64,000 nucleotides of DNA from Atherinomorus stipes (lineage: Eukaryota > Chordata > Actinopteri > Atheriniformes > Atherinidae), in assembly GCA_023101725.1 (NCBI GenBank), contig JALJCO010007061.1, forward strand, positions 1-64,000, in the 5' to 3' direction. Within the stretch, counting starts at the first letter, position 1. Each line of letters begins with the position of its first letter. The notes under the pieces are model-generated. The model did not search any database. It saw only the letters and a program-made list of their open reading frames with translations, and was not told the DNA's origin. Below are positions 11,461 to 22,875 of this stretch, piece by piece. The position numbers and the translations under genes are program-made.

Positions 11461-13582
11461 CTTTAGAAGATATTTATCTCCTTCAATCCAAAGTACAACA
11501 TGTTGACATTGTTTCTGCAAAGACCTCCCCTTCTAAAGTAAAGCAGAACAGAATTAAACATTTCTTTTTTCAGAAAAAGTTCAGGCGAGGTTTATGGCCA
11601 TTTTAGCACAATTGACCCTTCGTTAGCCCCGCCCTAGAACTGCCGCTGACCAATCATGCGTAAGCAACGGTAACTAAGGAAAGGAGTTTCTGGCAAACTT
11701 CACTTCCATAGAGGGGGCAGAGACGGGATTTTTAAGTCTGATGACAGATACAGAGAACGTTTGGGTGATGTTGTATTTTTTTGCCTTCTCAACCCCCCCA
11801 CCCCAAAAAAAAAAAAACACAATTGGAGAGATGTGGAATATGAATGGTGTGGAGTATAGACTAAACCGTGTGGAATATGGACTTAATGGCGTGAAATATG
11901 ATAAAATGGCATGGAAGACGTCACTCACAGCTGCATTAGGCTGAACACGAAGCTGAACAAACTGTTTGTTCCAAGGTAAGATGCTAACACCAACTAGCAC
12001 AGTTGTTAGCTACAAGACATTGGTATAATATTACGTAAAAGCTACTGTTTTAACATGGAGTCAGGTAGCTGTGTGTCGCTAGAGGCTAAACAGATACACC
12101 AGATAAACACTAGTAAGTCACGTCGGTTGCCAAACATAGAGACAAATATAACACATTTCTTTCTGCGAGTTTCTCAGTCCTGTATCTGCTCTCCCGATCA
12201 GATCTAGACGCTATCCTGATCAGATCCAATGTATTTATCAAAGCCACGAAGTGGGAACAACATCCTGGTCCACTAGAACCCAAAGAGAAAACATCCAGTA
12301 ACAGGCTAAACAGCCTCAAACCAGAGCTTTTATGACCCCTGCTGCATGCAATCAAGGCGCTCTTGATGCGCAACGCCCATACAGCTTTGCCATACCTGCT
12401 GTGTGTGGTTTCGCAGGCCAATAACTCCACAACGGATTGGTTGATTTTGGTGAATGAGACATCAATTTGTTAGAACCAGTAAAATGTATCTAGACCTCCG
12501 TGGGAAAGATTGACAGTACTTTCAACCAATCAGACCCAGCAGAAGGCAGTCATTCAGTATGAGCTGGTACCTGCATTGGTGGATTGTAAAGCCTTCTTCT
12601 GGGTCCTAAAGACTCTCTGGCGTCACCCCAAGTGTTTCATGTGCTGCCCCAGAGATTATTTTCAAACAATCAGGTGTGAATTTACTGGTAAAAAAAATAG
12701 TTTTCACAGAGAAACAACAAAGGTAAGAGAAATCTTTAAGTTATTTTTTTATCCCAGTAATGTCAGTAAAAATTAAGGCTAAAATATCCTGAACTCTTCT
12801 CTTTTATTGTTCATTAAAAAAAATGTCATTATTATGTGGGCTGAATTAAATAGAAAAAAATAAGGAAAGAAGGCAGATGATCAGTGTTAGGTTAGTTACA
12901 AGAGAAGAGTAAGATGGAGGATACCAGGTACAGATAATGAAGCATGAGGCCGAGGGTTGCAGCAAACATACCTGTACCATCATACACCATTTAGCAGGTG
13001 TCAGTGTGTGTGTGTTTGTGTGTGACAGAACAAGTAGAAGAAGGAAACGAGGAAAACTTCTCTATTTTAAGCTAGATTTCAAGTTAATACAGCATTATCT
13101 GAGTCTAGAGCAACAAATACTGTGCACTGTGTGACACTTCGGGCCTCTTTTGGTCAAACTCTGGACATTTAAGTGTGTGTTTGTGTTAGTTTGGGATTTA
13201 ACAAGAGAAGCTGTGTGATGGAGTTGACGTTTCTGTCAACTGAAGTGTCAGTGAGAGGATGAGTTTAAATAGGGCTGCATGTCCACCAGAGTTAGCCCAG
13301 TTTTTACATGATGCAAATGTGAGATCACAGGTAGACTTGTCAGCTGGAGTCGAAGACACATTCGTCTCACGTCCGCTTTTTTGTGTTCAAGCCTCCAGAC
13401 ATCAGCTGCTGCACTTTCACCTGACAATACAATCATTTCACACGCACACAAACACACTGTGCTGGTTGTCACTCGAGCTAAAAGTAAATAAACGTGATAG
13501 AAAGAGAGTCAAAGTCGGTTCAGTTTATTCACAGCCTCTTTGCAGTTCATGACACTGTGACAGAACGACTGTTTACCTGTTT
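11461..13582. other. Noncoding, nothing firmly recognisable
   Basis: Several short open frames show no family resemblance. The sequence includes a C-run/A-run junction near 11795-11818 and a short TG-rich microsatellite near 13000-13023. No delimited mobile element was found. Confidence 0.4.
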
Positions 13583-13790
13583 TATAAGGAAAACTAGAAA
13601 AGCCCTCGGAGAGCGCGGACCTCCGCCAAGCAGCTCGATTCCCTTATTTTTGTCTGTTCTGGATCGTTGTTTCTAGAATTTTCTCTGGATCTGGATCAAC
13701 TTTTGGAACATTATAGAACTCATTGAGATCCTTTCTTGTAATTTTTTAACAAACACTCGGGCCTTTTGTACGGAATTATATGGACAAATT
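13583..13790. repeat. Dispersed repeat, left part (split by LTR element)
   Basis: The phrases CCCTCGGAGAGCGCGGACCT, CCGCCAAGCAGCTCG and TCTGGATCTGGATCAACTTT belong to a widespread fish dispersed repeat, which normally continues into a GGATCACCACCAAAATTTAA segment. That continuation is found at about 16160-16315, on the other side of the Gypsy-type remnant. The simplest reading is insertion of the LTR element into this repeat. Confidence 0.6.
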
Positions 13791-13813
13791 CCAAAAATGT
13801 GTCCTATTAGGGT

Positions 13814-15257
13814 GATGTTGTAAGACTGTTTAGGCGTTGGTGAGGAGGTTTGATGTTCACTATGGGGTGTCGGTCAGAACACACAGGACTCACTTGTACA
13901 GTTAACTGTCTTTACTGGTCACTCCTAATCACAACAGCACAGTAATGCAACAAACGACAGGCTTCCAGGTGAGGAATTCCAGGCTAGTTAAGGGGAATGC
14001 TGGATGGAAGTGAGTGCGTGTTACACGTCCAGGCTGTTGCTGGGTTTTCTATCCTTTTCTTTGTGGTGACATGTTTCCCAGTTCTAGAAGTTAATTTCCT
14101 ACACCTTGACGTTTAGCCATTCTTGGCCCTGATTGGAGGATGACGATGCCACTCAACGCCACTCCTCCCTGCCTGCCTCCTCTCATCACCTTGACGGAGG
14201 ACGACAACGTCACTCAGCACCATTCCCCCCTCCACCTCCCCAACTGCCGTATCTCCTCACAGCTGATTGGTTCCAGTTGGACGCCCACTTTATAAACAAC
14301 TTGGCCATCTCCCATTCAAGGGAGACATGAGTAGTAGTGATGGGAAGACCGATTCTTTTTGCTGACTCGGATCTTCTACTCTCGAACAGTAAAAAGAACG
14401 AATCTTGAACGAGTCATTTTTCGTTCATTTTTACAGCAGGTGGTGCTGTAGCCCTGAGTGAGCTCCAAGTCATTGCTCGTATCTCACAACATGACCAAAT
14501 CCTCAGTTCACTCTGTTGCTCGGCGACGGCGTCACTCGCAGCACACAAACTAAATAACTGGTGCAGTGGTAGCTCACAATATGTGTAGCAGCCGGACTCA
14601 AGCCAAGGATGAACCACTCACCTCCTTCCTCCTGGCTCAGCTGCACATAGGACCACACAGTGACAGTGTCAGCTCACGAGTCACCTCCTCCCTCCCGGGC
14701 TCCGGCTCACAGGTAGTCGCGCGGGCGCGAGTCAGTTTCAATACGCCCCCCCCCCCCACCCCCTTCCTCACCACACAGCCTGAGCAGCCTGACTGTCACA
14801 AAAGAACGATTACTGTGGACCGACACAGTTGGTTGAGTCATGAACTAATCATTTCTGTTTCCTGTCGTCCTGCTGGCTGGCTGAGCTTACAGCTGCTGCC
14901 GTGTGGCGAGAGAGCGCAGTGCTTGAAAATGAACGAATCGCTCTCTGAGAGGACTCATTACTCTCGAGTCATATAAAAGATTAGTTCATATTGAACGAAT
15001 CGTTCGTGAACGACACATCACTAATGAGTAGACTGTGCAACAGGTGTCTCCTCTGAGCTGTGATTGATTGTTCCACGCTCAGTTTGTGTGCCCGATATGT
15101 GCTACAACCCGGCGGTTTAGACCTTAAGTCCCACACCCTTGATTGAGACTCTTGGGTTTACTTTATTCTGTGAATAAAGCATTTAAATACTTTTAGGTCC
15201 GTGTGGTTCATTTATGTTATGCACCCCTTTGACCTAGACACCCCGAGGGACATAACA
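13814..15257 (+). mobile_element. Gypsy-type LTR, interrupted by a hAT MITE
   Basis: The right boundary is firm: the LTR ends CATAACA at 15257 and is followed three bases later by a primer-binding-like TGGTTGCTCGTCCAGGAT (15262 on). A TATA-like TTATAAA (14291) and a polyadenylation signal AATAAA (about 15174) lie in the expected order. Without the inserted MITE (14335-15023) the LTR would be roughly 750 bp. The left end, here placed at TGTTGTAAGACTG, is uncertain. No second LTR copy was found downstream, so the element is truncated. Confidence 0.6.
14335..15023. mobile_element. hAT MITE with 8-bp target duplication, nested in LTR
   Basis: It begins TAGTGATGGGAAGACCGATT and ends GAACGACACATCACTA, so the termini are inverted (TAGTGATG). 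A perfect 8-bp duplication ATGAGTAG flanks it (14327-14334 and 15024-15031). The inside is enriched for GAACGA/TCGTTC palindromes near the ends and contains a C-run at about 14746-14762. There is no transposase. Placement between the TATA-like box and the polyadenylation signal shows it landed in the R/U5-side of the LTR. Confidence 0.92.
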
Positions 15258-15261
15258 TAAA

Positions 15262-15279
15262 TGGTTGCTCGTCCAGGAT
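15262..15279 (+). promoter_or_regulatory. Primer-binding-site-like sequence of Gypsy element 1
   Basis: TGGTTGCTCGTCCAGGAT starts four bases after the CATAACA end of the LTR, the correct place for a tRNA primer site. It resembles the TGGNGGCTCGTCC class used by many retroelements. A related site, TGGGAGCTCGTCC, follows the second LTR at 40566. Confidence 0.6.
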
Positions 15280-15896
15280 TTTAAACCCTATCCCGTGACG
15301 GTTAGTGCATGGAAGATAGCTACGTGCCGCGGCCGCCTTAGTTTTTATGTCGGCCAGTGTCCGAAGTCGCAGCTGTTTCACGTTGAGGGGTTCCTGCGGG
15401 AGCCGTCACTTGAACGGCTGGGTGCTTGTCAGAAGGCAGAGCTTGCGTCATTAGGGTCTTGTCTTTAGATCTCCTGCCCAAAGCAGCTAAAAAAGCAGGA
15501 ACTGAGGGATTTGATCGGACAGAAGATGGAGGAGCTAGGTTTATTCGTGTTTCTCTTTGCATCTGTTGTTGCTGCTGATGGTTCTGTAGCCGCAGCGCGT
15601 CCTGAAGCAGCAGCAGCGCTGTTGAGCAGCACGCAGGAATCCGAAGCATCTAATTGCCCAGGTGAGTCTGATGGGACTCCCAGAGCTGATACAGGGGACG
15701 GAGCTGCGATAAAGGTAAATACGCCTTTTACTCTTCCCTGTTTTGATCCGCTTTCGGACACTGACTGCGCAATCGGGAGCAGAAGCTCGTGTCAAGGTGC
15801 GCCTTGCCAGGCTGCAGCATGAGGCTCAGGACAGGGCACAGCAGAGAAAGCTCGACATGGAACTCAAGATTAGAAAACTAGAAATCGAAGCTGAAT
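15265..15896 (+). pseudogene. Gypsy-type gag N-terminal remnant
   Basis: The first frame (15265-15468) contains EPSLERLGACQKAEL, similar in layout to the short SAP-like start of fish Gypsy gag proteins (compare the 41163 frame). Another frame toward the end gives ARVKVRLARLQHEAQ, then MELKIRKLEIEAE before a TAA at about 15896. That charged helical segment is also typical of these gag proteins. At least one frameshift separates the two, and no protease or reverse transcriptase follows. This is a dead fragment. Confidence 0.6.
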
Positions 15897-16159
15897 AAGC
15901 CAATCAGCTAAATAAACATCCTGTTCAGGCAGAAATACAACTAGTTACTTCCAGTTCTTCACAGACACACAGTTCACTATATTCACCTGCTACAAGTCTG
16001 TCCAACAGTTCTCTTCTCATCCTCACTGCTGCTCACATGTTTCATTTCTGCATCCTGACGTCATGTGCACAGTAGCGCAGCTACACAGTTCTGCCACAAG
16101 GGGGCCTCATCAACAGCCTTTCCAACATGGCCGACCTCACAATGATAAAGAAACCTTCA

Positions 16160-16315
16160 AAACATTCCTGGATCCAGAAGGTGATCCGGATCACCACCAA
16201 AATTTAATGGGTTCGTCTTTGGGCTGACACACGGCTGGTGAAAATTTAAGGAAATCCGTCCAGAACTTTTTCTGTAAAGTTGCTGACAGACGGATGGAGG
16301 GACAAACCAACGCTA
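16160..16315. repeat. Dispersed repeat, right part
   Basis: Contains GGTGATCCGGATCACCACC, AAAATTTAATGGGTTCG, and a block around AATTTAAGGAAATCCGTCCA and GACAGACGGATGGAGGGAC, a widespread fish repeat. It pairs with the part at 13583-13790 as one repeat divided by the LTR element. The family class is not known to me. Confidence 0.6.
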
Positions 16316-16319
16316 AAAA

Positions 16320-17862
16320 TGTCTGGTTAGAAAGCCTAAGGGGGTTGATACATGCAGCTTTGTTCAACCTGAGCTTCCCCAATCTGGGGGCTTTGAGAGC
16401 TGAAGCTGTCATTGGTCTTAACAGATGACAGGCCTGCATTTATCTTTATCAGCTGTTTCATTTGTCTTAATTCCACATTAAACTCCTCACAGACTGGTTG
16501 AAATGAGTAAGTAATCTATGTGATTGCAGAGATGACTCTTATAATTGATAATAATGACCACATACTGTAGATCTAAATGCAAAGGTTCCTCCAGCTGAAT
16601 TTAAAATGACTCTGTAACTGTGACTTTTTTGCTCCCCACAAAATGATCTGGAGCACTTTGAATAGGTTATATATCAGGAGGGTGCTGAGATGGATTTTTC
16701 TTACTTTATGAGGCTCAGTCACAGATAATCTTCTCAATAATTTATTGTCCATGAGGCCGGTTTAGTACAGGTACTGTCATTTTTAACAAATGTGGTTAAT
16801 TTGTACCAATTTTCAAACTGTGATGGAGTGTGAAGTTGGTCCTGTTGAGTCTAAGAAAAATCATTTCAAGTGAAGGTTGAGTCCAACTGTGTGAAAAAAA
16901 AAAGATTTGTTGTGTTTTGAAGTGATTCTGCTAGAGTGGTCTTATCACAGGAACTGAGTAAGGAAAGACCAAAAGGAGGGAAACGTCCACATTATTGGGT
17001 AATTGATGACCTTATAACCTTGCCAGCACCAGCCTGGTCTCTCTTTTACCTGCAGAACTGCCTTAATATTTAGTGTCATAGATCCAACGTTGTGTTGCAA
17101 ACATTCCTCCGTATTGGCAACGACTTCACGATACATACTATATCATGATACATGGGTCACAATACAATACAATATTTTGTGACACCACAATATATTGCGA
17201 TATTTTAGGCACTTCAGATAAATTCAAAATGCAGCTTGAAATAAAAGTTGTGCCTATGTACATACATCGATGACTGAAACAACAAAATGAGTCAAAATCA
17301 ATTAAATTCAATTGTCCCATTTATTAAACTTGGGCAGGTGTCTTTGCCACTTCGATCTCATAATAAAACCATTTACAATCGTCCCCTTGAACATAAATAT
17401 TTCTCATTATGGGAAAACCCAACTGAATAGATGTGCAAATAAAATAAAAAAAAGTGTTTTTGAAAACATTACCACCATTGAGCTGGAATAGTATAAAAAT
17501 ACATGAATTTATGTGACATTTGTAAAACAGTTAAACAAAGTAGCATATGAGTATATAAAAACCTGTATAAGTACTTGTGAGAAATAAATACTTCAATCAG
17601 TGCATTATAATCTTCAACAACTGGGTGGTCGATGAAAACCTGGACACACATTTTAACTTGTACTTTTCACTAAGTGTAAAGTTTAATCTGAACCTGCAGA
17701 TGCACACAGATATCAGTGGAAAGGAGACATTTTTCTACATGCTGGACTGCAGCTGATAAAACAAAATCTTACGAGATTTCATTAGTCAAATAGATTGATA
17801 CAGCATTTTTAAATATCAATATGATATCAGCATATGAAATACTGTGGTATTACTGTGCCAAA
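16320..17862. other. Noncoding, nothing firmly recognisable
   Basis: AT-rich sequence without coding signal. A short hAT-like remnant with ATCATGATACATGGG and TATTGCGATATTTT motifs lies near 17130-17215. Confidence 0.4.
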
Positions 17863-18190
17863 ACTACAAAATCTTGGTTCAACAACCATGGGATTACCAT
17901 GCTTGATTGGCCCACAAACTCACCTGACCTGAACCCCATTGAAAATGTGTGGGGCATTGTCAAGAGAAACCTGAACAGGAAGAGACCAACAATACAGAAG
18001 AGCTCAGGGCTGTGATTGAAGCATGCTGGTCTTCCATAACAGCTGAGATATGCTACAAGCTGGTAGCATTCATGCCACGCCGGGTTAAGGCAGTCATTAA
18101 AGGGGCCCCCACCAAGTACTCAGGAAAGATGCAAGATTTTACTTTAGGAGGCCTGATGTTTTTGTATTTAAAACCCTTCTCTGATTGATT
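17863..18190 (+). pseudogene. Tc1-like transposase C-terminal fragment
   Basis: The plus-strand frame contains the end of a Tc1-type DDE transposase: KTTKSWFNNHGITMLDWPTN, then SPDLNPIENVWGIVK with the third catalytic Glu in PIEN. The frame stops after PTIQKSSGL, and a different frame continues EELRAVIEACWSSITAE through KYSGKMQDFTLGGL. A single missing base at about 17998-18003 explains the break. The copy is 5'-truncated, starting just before the AKTTKSW region, so the catalytic Asp residues are missing. It is close to the transposase at 47.6-49.5 kb and shares the same break. Confidence 0.85.
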
Positions 18191-18333
18191 TTATGCAGTA
18201 TTCTAATTTTTGGAGTTTTTGAATTTGAGGTTTTCTTAAAGTTGTACTTCCATGGTCATTTCATTAATATTTCTGTGTTCTCCATTATTATTGAATGCAT
18301 TCTGCATCGTTTCTGTTAAAAAAAAAACCTTCT

Positions 18334-19284
18334 GGGCCCGGTTGTTCAATTCTCGGTTATTTTAACCACTGGTTAACCCCTAACGGTCCGTTAAATCCTT
18401 AACCTGCCGTTAGCTAACCGACTGTTAAATATGCGTTGTTCAAAGCATGGTTAGTCATGCCGTCAGCTAACAGCACCGTCAAAGTTAACCATAGGGTTAG
18501 CACCACTGGTTAGCACCAATGTATCCCACAATTCCCCATTTTGTTTACTTCTGGTATTGCAAAAAGTAATGTTGTAAGTCTGTGTCTCCTTATTGCTGTG
18601 AGGAAGACACGGGGGGGCCGACTCTCACTTTATTTTCCCACCGTGAACAGAGCTGCTGTTAGCCACAACACCCTCTTCCTCATCCCCCAGTCTCTCCATC
18701 CTTCCCCGTTCTCTTCACACTCCTGCCCCCCCCCCCCCCCCCCCCCCCACCCAGCACATCCGGCCCTCACAGCACAGCAAACCCTCAGTAACAGAACACA
18801 CGGGACACAGAAAGTATTGATAAGCAAACGATCCCTTTCACTTCAAGGAAAAAGAGGCAGAAATTTCTCTGCTGACGAAGAAAATGTCATTCTAAATAGT
18901 GAGTCCGTCGTGTCCACAGTTCGTTGCACGCTCCAAATCGACTCGCAAAGGATTACATATATGCATTCTTTCCCGAAGTGGTGCGCAGCTCCTCGTTAGA
19001 ATAATCCCCGGTGTCAAAATCAAAGCCACAATAACCGCCGTCCTTCCTTCTCTGAACCGGCATCATGAACGCAGCGTTAGCAACAAACGGCATAATGAGA
19101 TATAACCCCACCGTTAAAACTTTAGCGGCGGTCCTTAGGTGTGTTAACTTTAACGTTAAGATAACACACGGTTAAAATTAACTGAGTTTTGAACAACAAC
19201 ATAACCGGACTGTTAAAGTTTACGGTCGGCTAAATGTATTTAACGGCTGGTTAAAAGATAACGGAGTTTTGAACAACTGGGCCC
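18334..19284 (+). mobile_element. PIF/Harbinger-like element with GGGCCCRGTTGTTCAA termini
   Basis: The left end GGGCCCGGTTGTTCAA pairs with the inverse of the right end GGGCCCAGTTGTTCAA, and both subterminal regions are packed with GGTTAAC/CGGTTAAC-like motifs. The 951-bp body includes a 22-base C run at about 18727-18748. A plus frame (18541-18999) contains KRGRNFSADEENVIL, resembling the start of the MYB/SANT-like protein encoded by Harbinger elements. No transposase remains. I could not see a clean 3-bp target duplication. Confidence 0.7.
18541..18999 (+). pseudogene. MYB/SANT-like remnant inside Harbinger element
   Basis: The frame is 152 residues but only its central part looks like protein: GKRGRNFSADEENVILNSES. 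A basic patch followed by FSxxEExxIL is the usual opening of the MYB/SANT-like DNA-binding protein of Harbinger transposons. The N-terminal half crosses the poly-C tract and is not credible, and the C-terminal half does not continue the fold. I read it as the surviving first part of the second Harbinger gene. Confidence 0.4.
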
Positions 19285-19794
19285 TGGTTGCTTAGTATCC
19301 AGCTGTATTTGTATGCTAGAAGAGAGGCTTGTGGTCCAACGGCAGCTTTTCCGGGTCCTTCTCATGAATTTCCGTCTGATTGGCTGCCTCCCATCAGTGT
19401 ATGAAGGAAGCTCCGCCCTCCACTCTTATTTTGTTGCAGACAGGAAATAGAGCTGACAAACAAGTTTGTTTCGCCATGCTAACAAACAGTTAGCTAATTA
19501 GCTTCTCAACTCCGAAGCTAAAGTCGTGCTGTCTCCACTTCTAGTGTGTAGTGGAGGGTTACCTGCCTTCCAATGGACAGATAGAAACCCCACGTGGGAT
19601 ACGCTATTTGCAATGTGACGTAGAAGTGCAAGGCTGTTCCCGATTCGCTCTTCTCTTTGTATTGTTTCTCTGATGAGAAAGCACAGCCGACTGGGGGAAC
19701 GCAACGCTAGCAAGTCAGCATGTGTAAGTAAACAAGGGGAAACCCTCCGTATTTCAGAAGGAGCAAGTTAAACTGGTTTTCAGTGGAAGGAGGC

Positions 19795-19957
19795 CTTTAA
19801 ACTGCAACTTCTAATCAGCAACATCCAAACAAATAAAAGCTTGAAATATATTGATTTGCATATTATTTGTCTATACAATATGTAACTTGCACCTTTTAAG
19901 TTGAATTATGGAAATACACAAACTTTTTCAGGATATTCAAAATTTTTGGGTAGTGCC
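19795..19957. repeat. Isolated Tc1-like terminal segment
   Basis: The block CTTGAAATATATTGATTTGC through CCTTTTAAGTTGAATTATGG to TTTTTGGGTAGTGCC is nearly identical to 49385-49540, the 5' end of the minus-strand Tc1 element there. An oppositely oriented copy lies at 41759-41890. It is only a terminal fragment; no transposase is attached. Confidence 0.7.
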
Positions 19958-20249
19958 TTTACTCGAAAATCCCCTGCTGGTTTTTGTCCTTTCCAAGGGT
20001 GGTCAAAGGTTCAACAAGAAAGCACATTATCTACGAAATATGCTTTGAATATTAAAATTAAAAGCATTTGAATAATGAAAGTTGTCAGTTTACTGATAAA
20101 AGTAGCTATATTTAATTTTTATTCAAACTTTATTTACATAGGTAAGTCCCATTGAGACACAGCATCTTTAACAAGGAAGACCTGCTTACCTGACATACAT
20201 GTTTTTATGGACATGTGGACATTTATGGACATTCTATGCTAACAATAAT

Positions 20250-21127
20250 GGTGCATACACACCAAATGTGATTTGGGCATCAAGGGCGTCAGGTTTACAC
20301 GCAAAGTCAATACCTGACACGCATCGAGGAGGCGTTGAAAACCCTGCAGAGTGTTACGCGTGGCGGGCGAGGCTACCTGTAGATGCAATTCGCGCGTCGA
20401 GTTTTGAGCATTTGAAGTACGTTACGCGCGTCACGGGCAGCAGTAGGAAAATCTGAACTTTGACATCTTGACGCGGGGTGTCAACCAATCAGAGCAACTC
20501 AATGTCATTACACACACACACATTTTCTGACAGGACGGGAAACACCCAGAAGAACCGGGGAACCTCCTCTCTATCTGAAGACAGAGGAGGATAAACTGAT
20601 CTGTGTCCGGTCCCGGTTTCTGAATGGTGGTTTGATGACCTGCTGTGCTGATGGGATGTACTGGGATTACAGTATAATGTCGTCCCACATCGGAGCAGCG
20701 GGTTGTTAAACTGGGCTGGTGTAGGTACCAGATGTGCTCGGGTTACACTGGATCAGACAGCTGAAAGCACCCCTCGTCAGCATGCAGCTCCTGGTGTAAG
20801 CGGTGAAACTCATCCCACTCAGAACACCTGGAATCATCTGGTGAACCAGACGGGCGGCAGAGATGCCGGACGACGACGTTCCCTACATAAAACCAAGCGC
20901 TTCTCTCTCCTGCATCTGTCATTGTGCAAACAGACCGGTGACGGGAAAAAAAGAGGAGCGACCCCTCCCGACGCGCATCAAGCGCGTCTTGGCTGGACAT
21001 CCCTTGACACACGTCGGGGGCTTCAAGACGCTTATAATCAAGCATCTGACTTCTTAGTGACCCAGCGTCCAACTTTGGCCATCAGGCGCATTTTTGACGC
21101 CAAAATCGCGTGGTGTGTACACAGGGT
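20250..21127. mobile_element. Harbinger-like TIR element
   Basis: The left end (GTGCATACACACCAAATGTG, then ATTTGGGCATC) pairs with the inverse of the right end (CCCTGTGTACACACCACGCG, then ATTTTGGCGTC). The interior is enriched in CGCG and GCGTC motifs. This GTACACACC-GCGATTTTGGCGTC pattern is common among fish Harbinger-type non-autonomous elements. No transposase fragment was recognised and the target duplication is unclear. Confidence 0.6.
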
Positions 21128-21438
21128 AAAAGTCATAGAGCAACCAATTTAATCATTATTATATATCTAGTTTAGAATGTAAGTTATTTAACCCTGTACT
21201 GGTGAAATTATACAGCCAACTGACATAAATTAGTTCAGTAATTCATTTATTTATTAATCAAACACGTGTGGATTTCATAACATATATTTTACAAGAACAG
21301 ATGAAATTAACTTTATTCAGTTTCGGTCTGAAAATGACGTCTCTTCACCAGAAACAGAGATGAGGCTGAGTTTCGAAGCAGTGACATAAAATGACACAAA
21401 ATGGCGCAAGATGATGGAGGAACCATCACTGTCCCAAT

Positions 21439-21650
21439 GGGCTATATGCACGGCTCCACTACTTCCTGAACTTCAGACAGCACCTTTGCTTCCTGTCTGT
21501 TGTGACTGGACAAACTGATTACTCCAGGTGTGTTTGGCCAGTTACTGAAGTCAGACACACCTGAGTTAATCAGTTTGTCCAGTCACAACAGACAGGAAGT
21601 AAAGGTGCTGTCTGAAGTTCAGGAAGTAGTGGAGCTGTGCATATAGCCCA
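21439..21650. repeat. Near-perfect hairpin (fold-back MITE)
   Basis: The left arm (GGGCTATATGCACGGCTCCA through CTGGACAAACTGATT, to about 21533) is the near-exact inverse of the right arm (21557-21650). The loop is about 23 bp. A partial relative lies at 41604-41713. The arms are long enough to form a stable cruciform or RNA hairpin. There is no coding content. Confidence 0.9.
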
Positions 21651-21819
21651 TTCTGCCTTTTTCCTGGACTTGCAACCCGCACACTCCAACCCTTAATGGG
21701 CACTTCTACCAACTGCACACTTCATACATGATCATAGGGTTTAGTGCGGGTATTGGGACAGGGCCTGTGTCCAACTTCAACGGTATCCGTGTTCTGGACT
21801 CATGTTTGCAGACCACTTT

Positions 21820-22293
21820 AGCCCGGTTTCCACCCGTGGGTCTGGGGCGGGGCGGGCCAGGCCGGGTCAGGTGGGTTTCGGTACAGATATGTTGATTTCA
21901 AGTTGTGTCCCTACAGCAAACTATACCCTTACCCTGGAGGCGGAATATTAACCGGATAGCGCTGCTACGTGATTGCATGACATTACAGTGCAACGCCTTT
22001 TAACCAAAGCACCACACGTAACAGAAACAAAGGGGTCATCCCTCATTTGTTTTTATGCCAGGTCACGTGGAAAGTGACATATTTTTACAACCAATCAACG
22101 GATTGCAATGTGTTAAGCTCCACCTCTTTGGTCCGGATCAGTTAGATCAGTACCCCTATGGAGGGGTACCATAAAAGCAGGACAGGTAGTGTCGGATATA
22201 AGGGTACCTGCCCCAGTTTTTACCCGTGGAGACGCAAAAAAACGTGACCTGATCCAGCCTGACCTGACCCAGACCCACTGGGGAAACGGGGCT
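21820..22293 (+). mobile_element. GC-rich TIR MITE family, copy A
   Basis: The left end GCCCGGTTTCCACCCGTGGG, followed by CAGGCCGGGTCAGG, pairs with the right end, whose inverse reads AGCCCCGTTTCCCCAGTGGG. The internal phrases GCGCTGCTACGTGATTG and GTGCAACGCCTTTTAACC are shared with 54309-54734, where the element lies in the opposite orientation. The element is about 470 bp and noncoding. Confidence 0.8.
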
Positions 22294-22789
22294 TTTTGAT
22301 CAACTGATAGTGAAGTCATCAAGCAAAGCGCTGCAGGTCACATGATCCAATGAGAGACGGATTCGCGCCTGCAAAATTACAATTTCTGTTTTTTGAGGAG
22401 GGCAGCCCCCTCAGATGAAAGACATGCATCTGAGTCACACCGAGTCAGATTGGCAGCATGGTTCAGAACAGTTGAAATGTGGTCATGGGCTGCACTATGC
22501 TTGGTATTGCGTTGCTGTTTCTCTTTATTCTGCCAAATTTTGGCACACTACTCCTCCTGCACCTTTTGTGCCACTTTAACCATCCAGATGTCAAAATGTT
22601 TAGCTCATTCTGAAGATGTCTGCAATATATCTCATGGTATTTGTAGTTTTTACACTTTTTGAATTATTTGGACTTTTTAAATGCAACCATTTGATTGGAT
22701 GAGTACTCTTGTGACTGCAGAGCTGGCCGATGGTGGCACAGCTGAAGGCAACAAGAGCAATCATGAAGCAGAGTAAAAGTTTAAGAACT

Positions 22790-22875
22790 CTGCATGGTGC
22801 ACCTGCTGGCCTTGAACCCAGGACCACAAGATGATGTTTGCTTGACCACTAGACAATCATAGCAAGGGTACACAC
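22790..22875 (-). repeat. tRNA-like (SINE head) fragment, reverse
   Basis: On the minus strand the segment shows a TCTAGTGGTCAAGC A-box-like stretch followed about 30 bases later by GGGTTCAAGGCC, a B-box-like stretch. It does not fold into a full tRNA that I can verify, so I call it a SINE head or tRNA-derived fragment. Confidence 0.45.

Noticed and set aside
15465..15822. Overlapping open frames on both strands near the gag remnant
   Set aside because: The gag-like reading lies in other frames; Ala/Ser-rich overlaps come from GCAGCAGC-type repeats.
20703..21152. Plus-strand open frame of 149 residues
   Set aside because: It lies inside a TIR element and has no transposase motifs; GC-rich interior explains its length.
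22790..22875. Functional tRNA gene
   Set aside because: Box-like motifs are present but a complete cloverleaf with paired acceptor stem could not be read; a SINE head is more likely.
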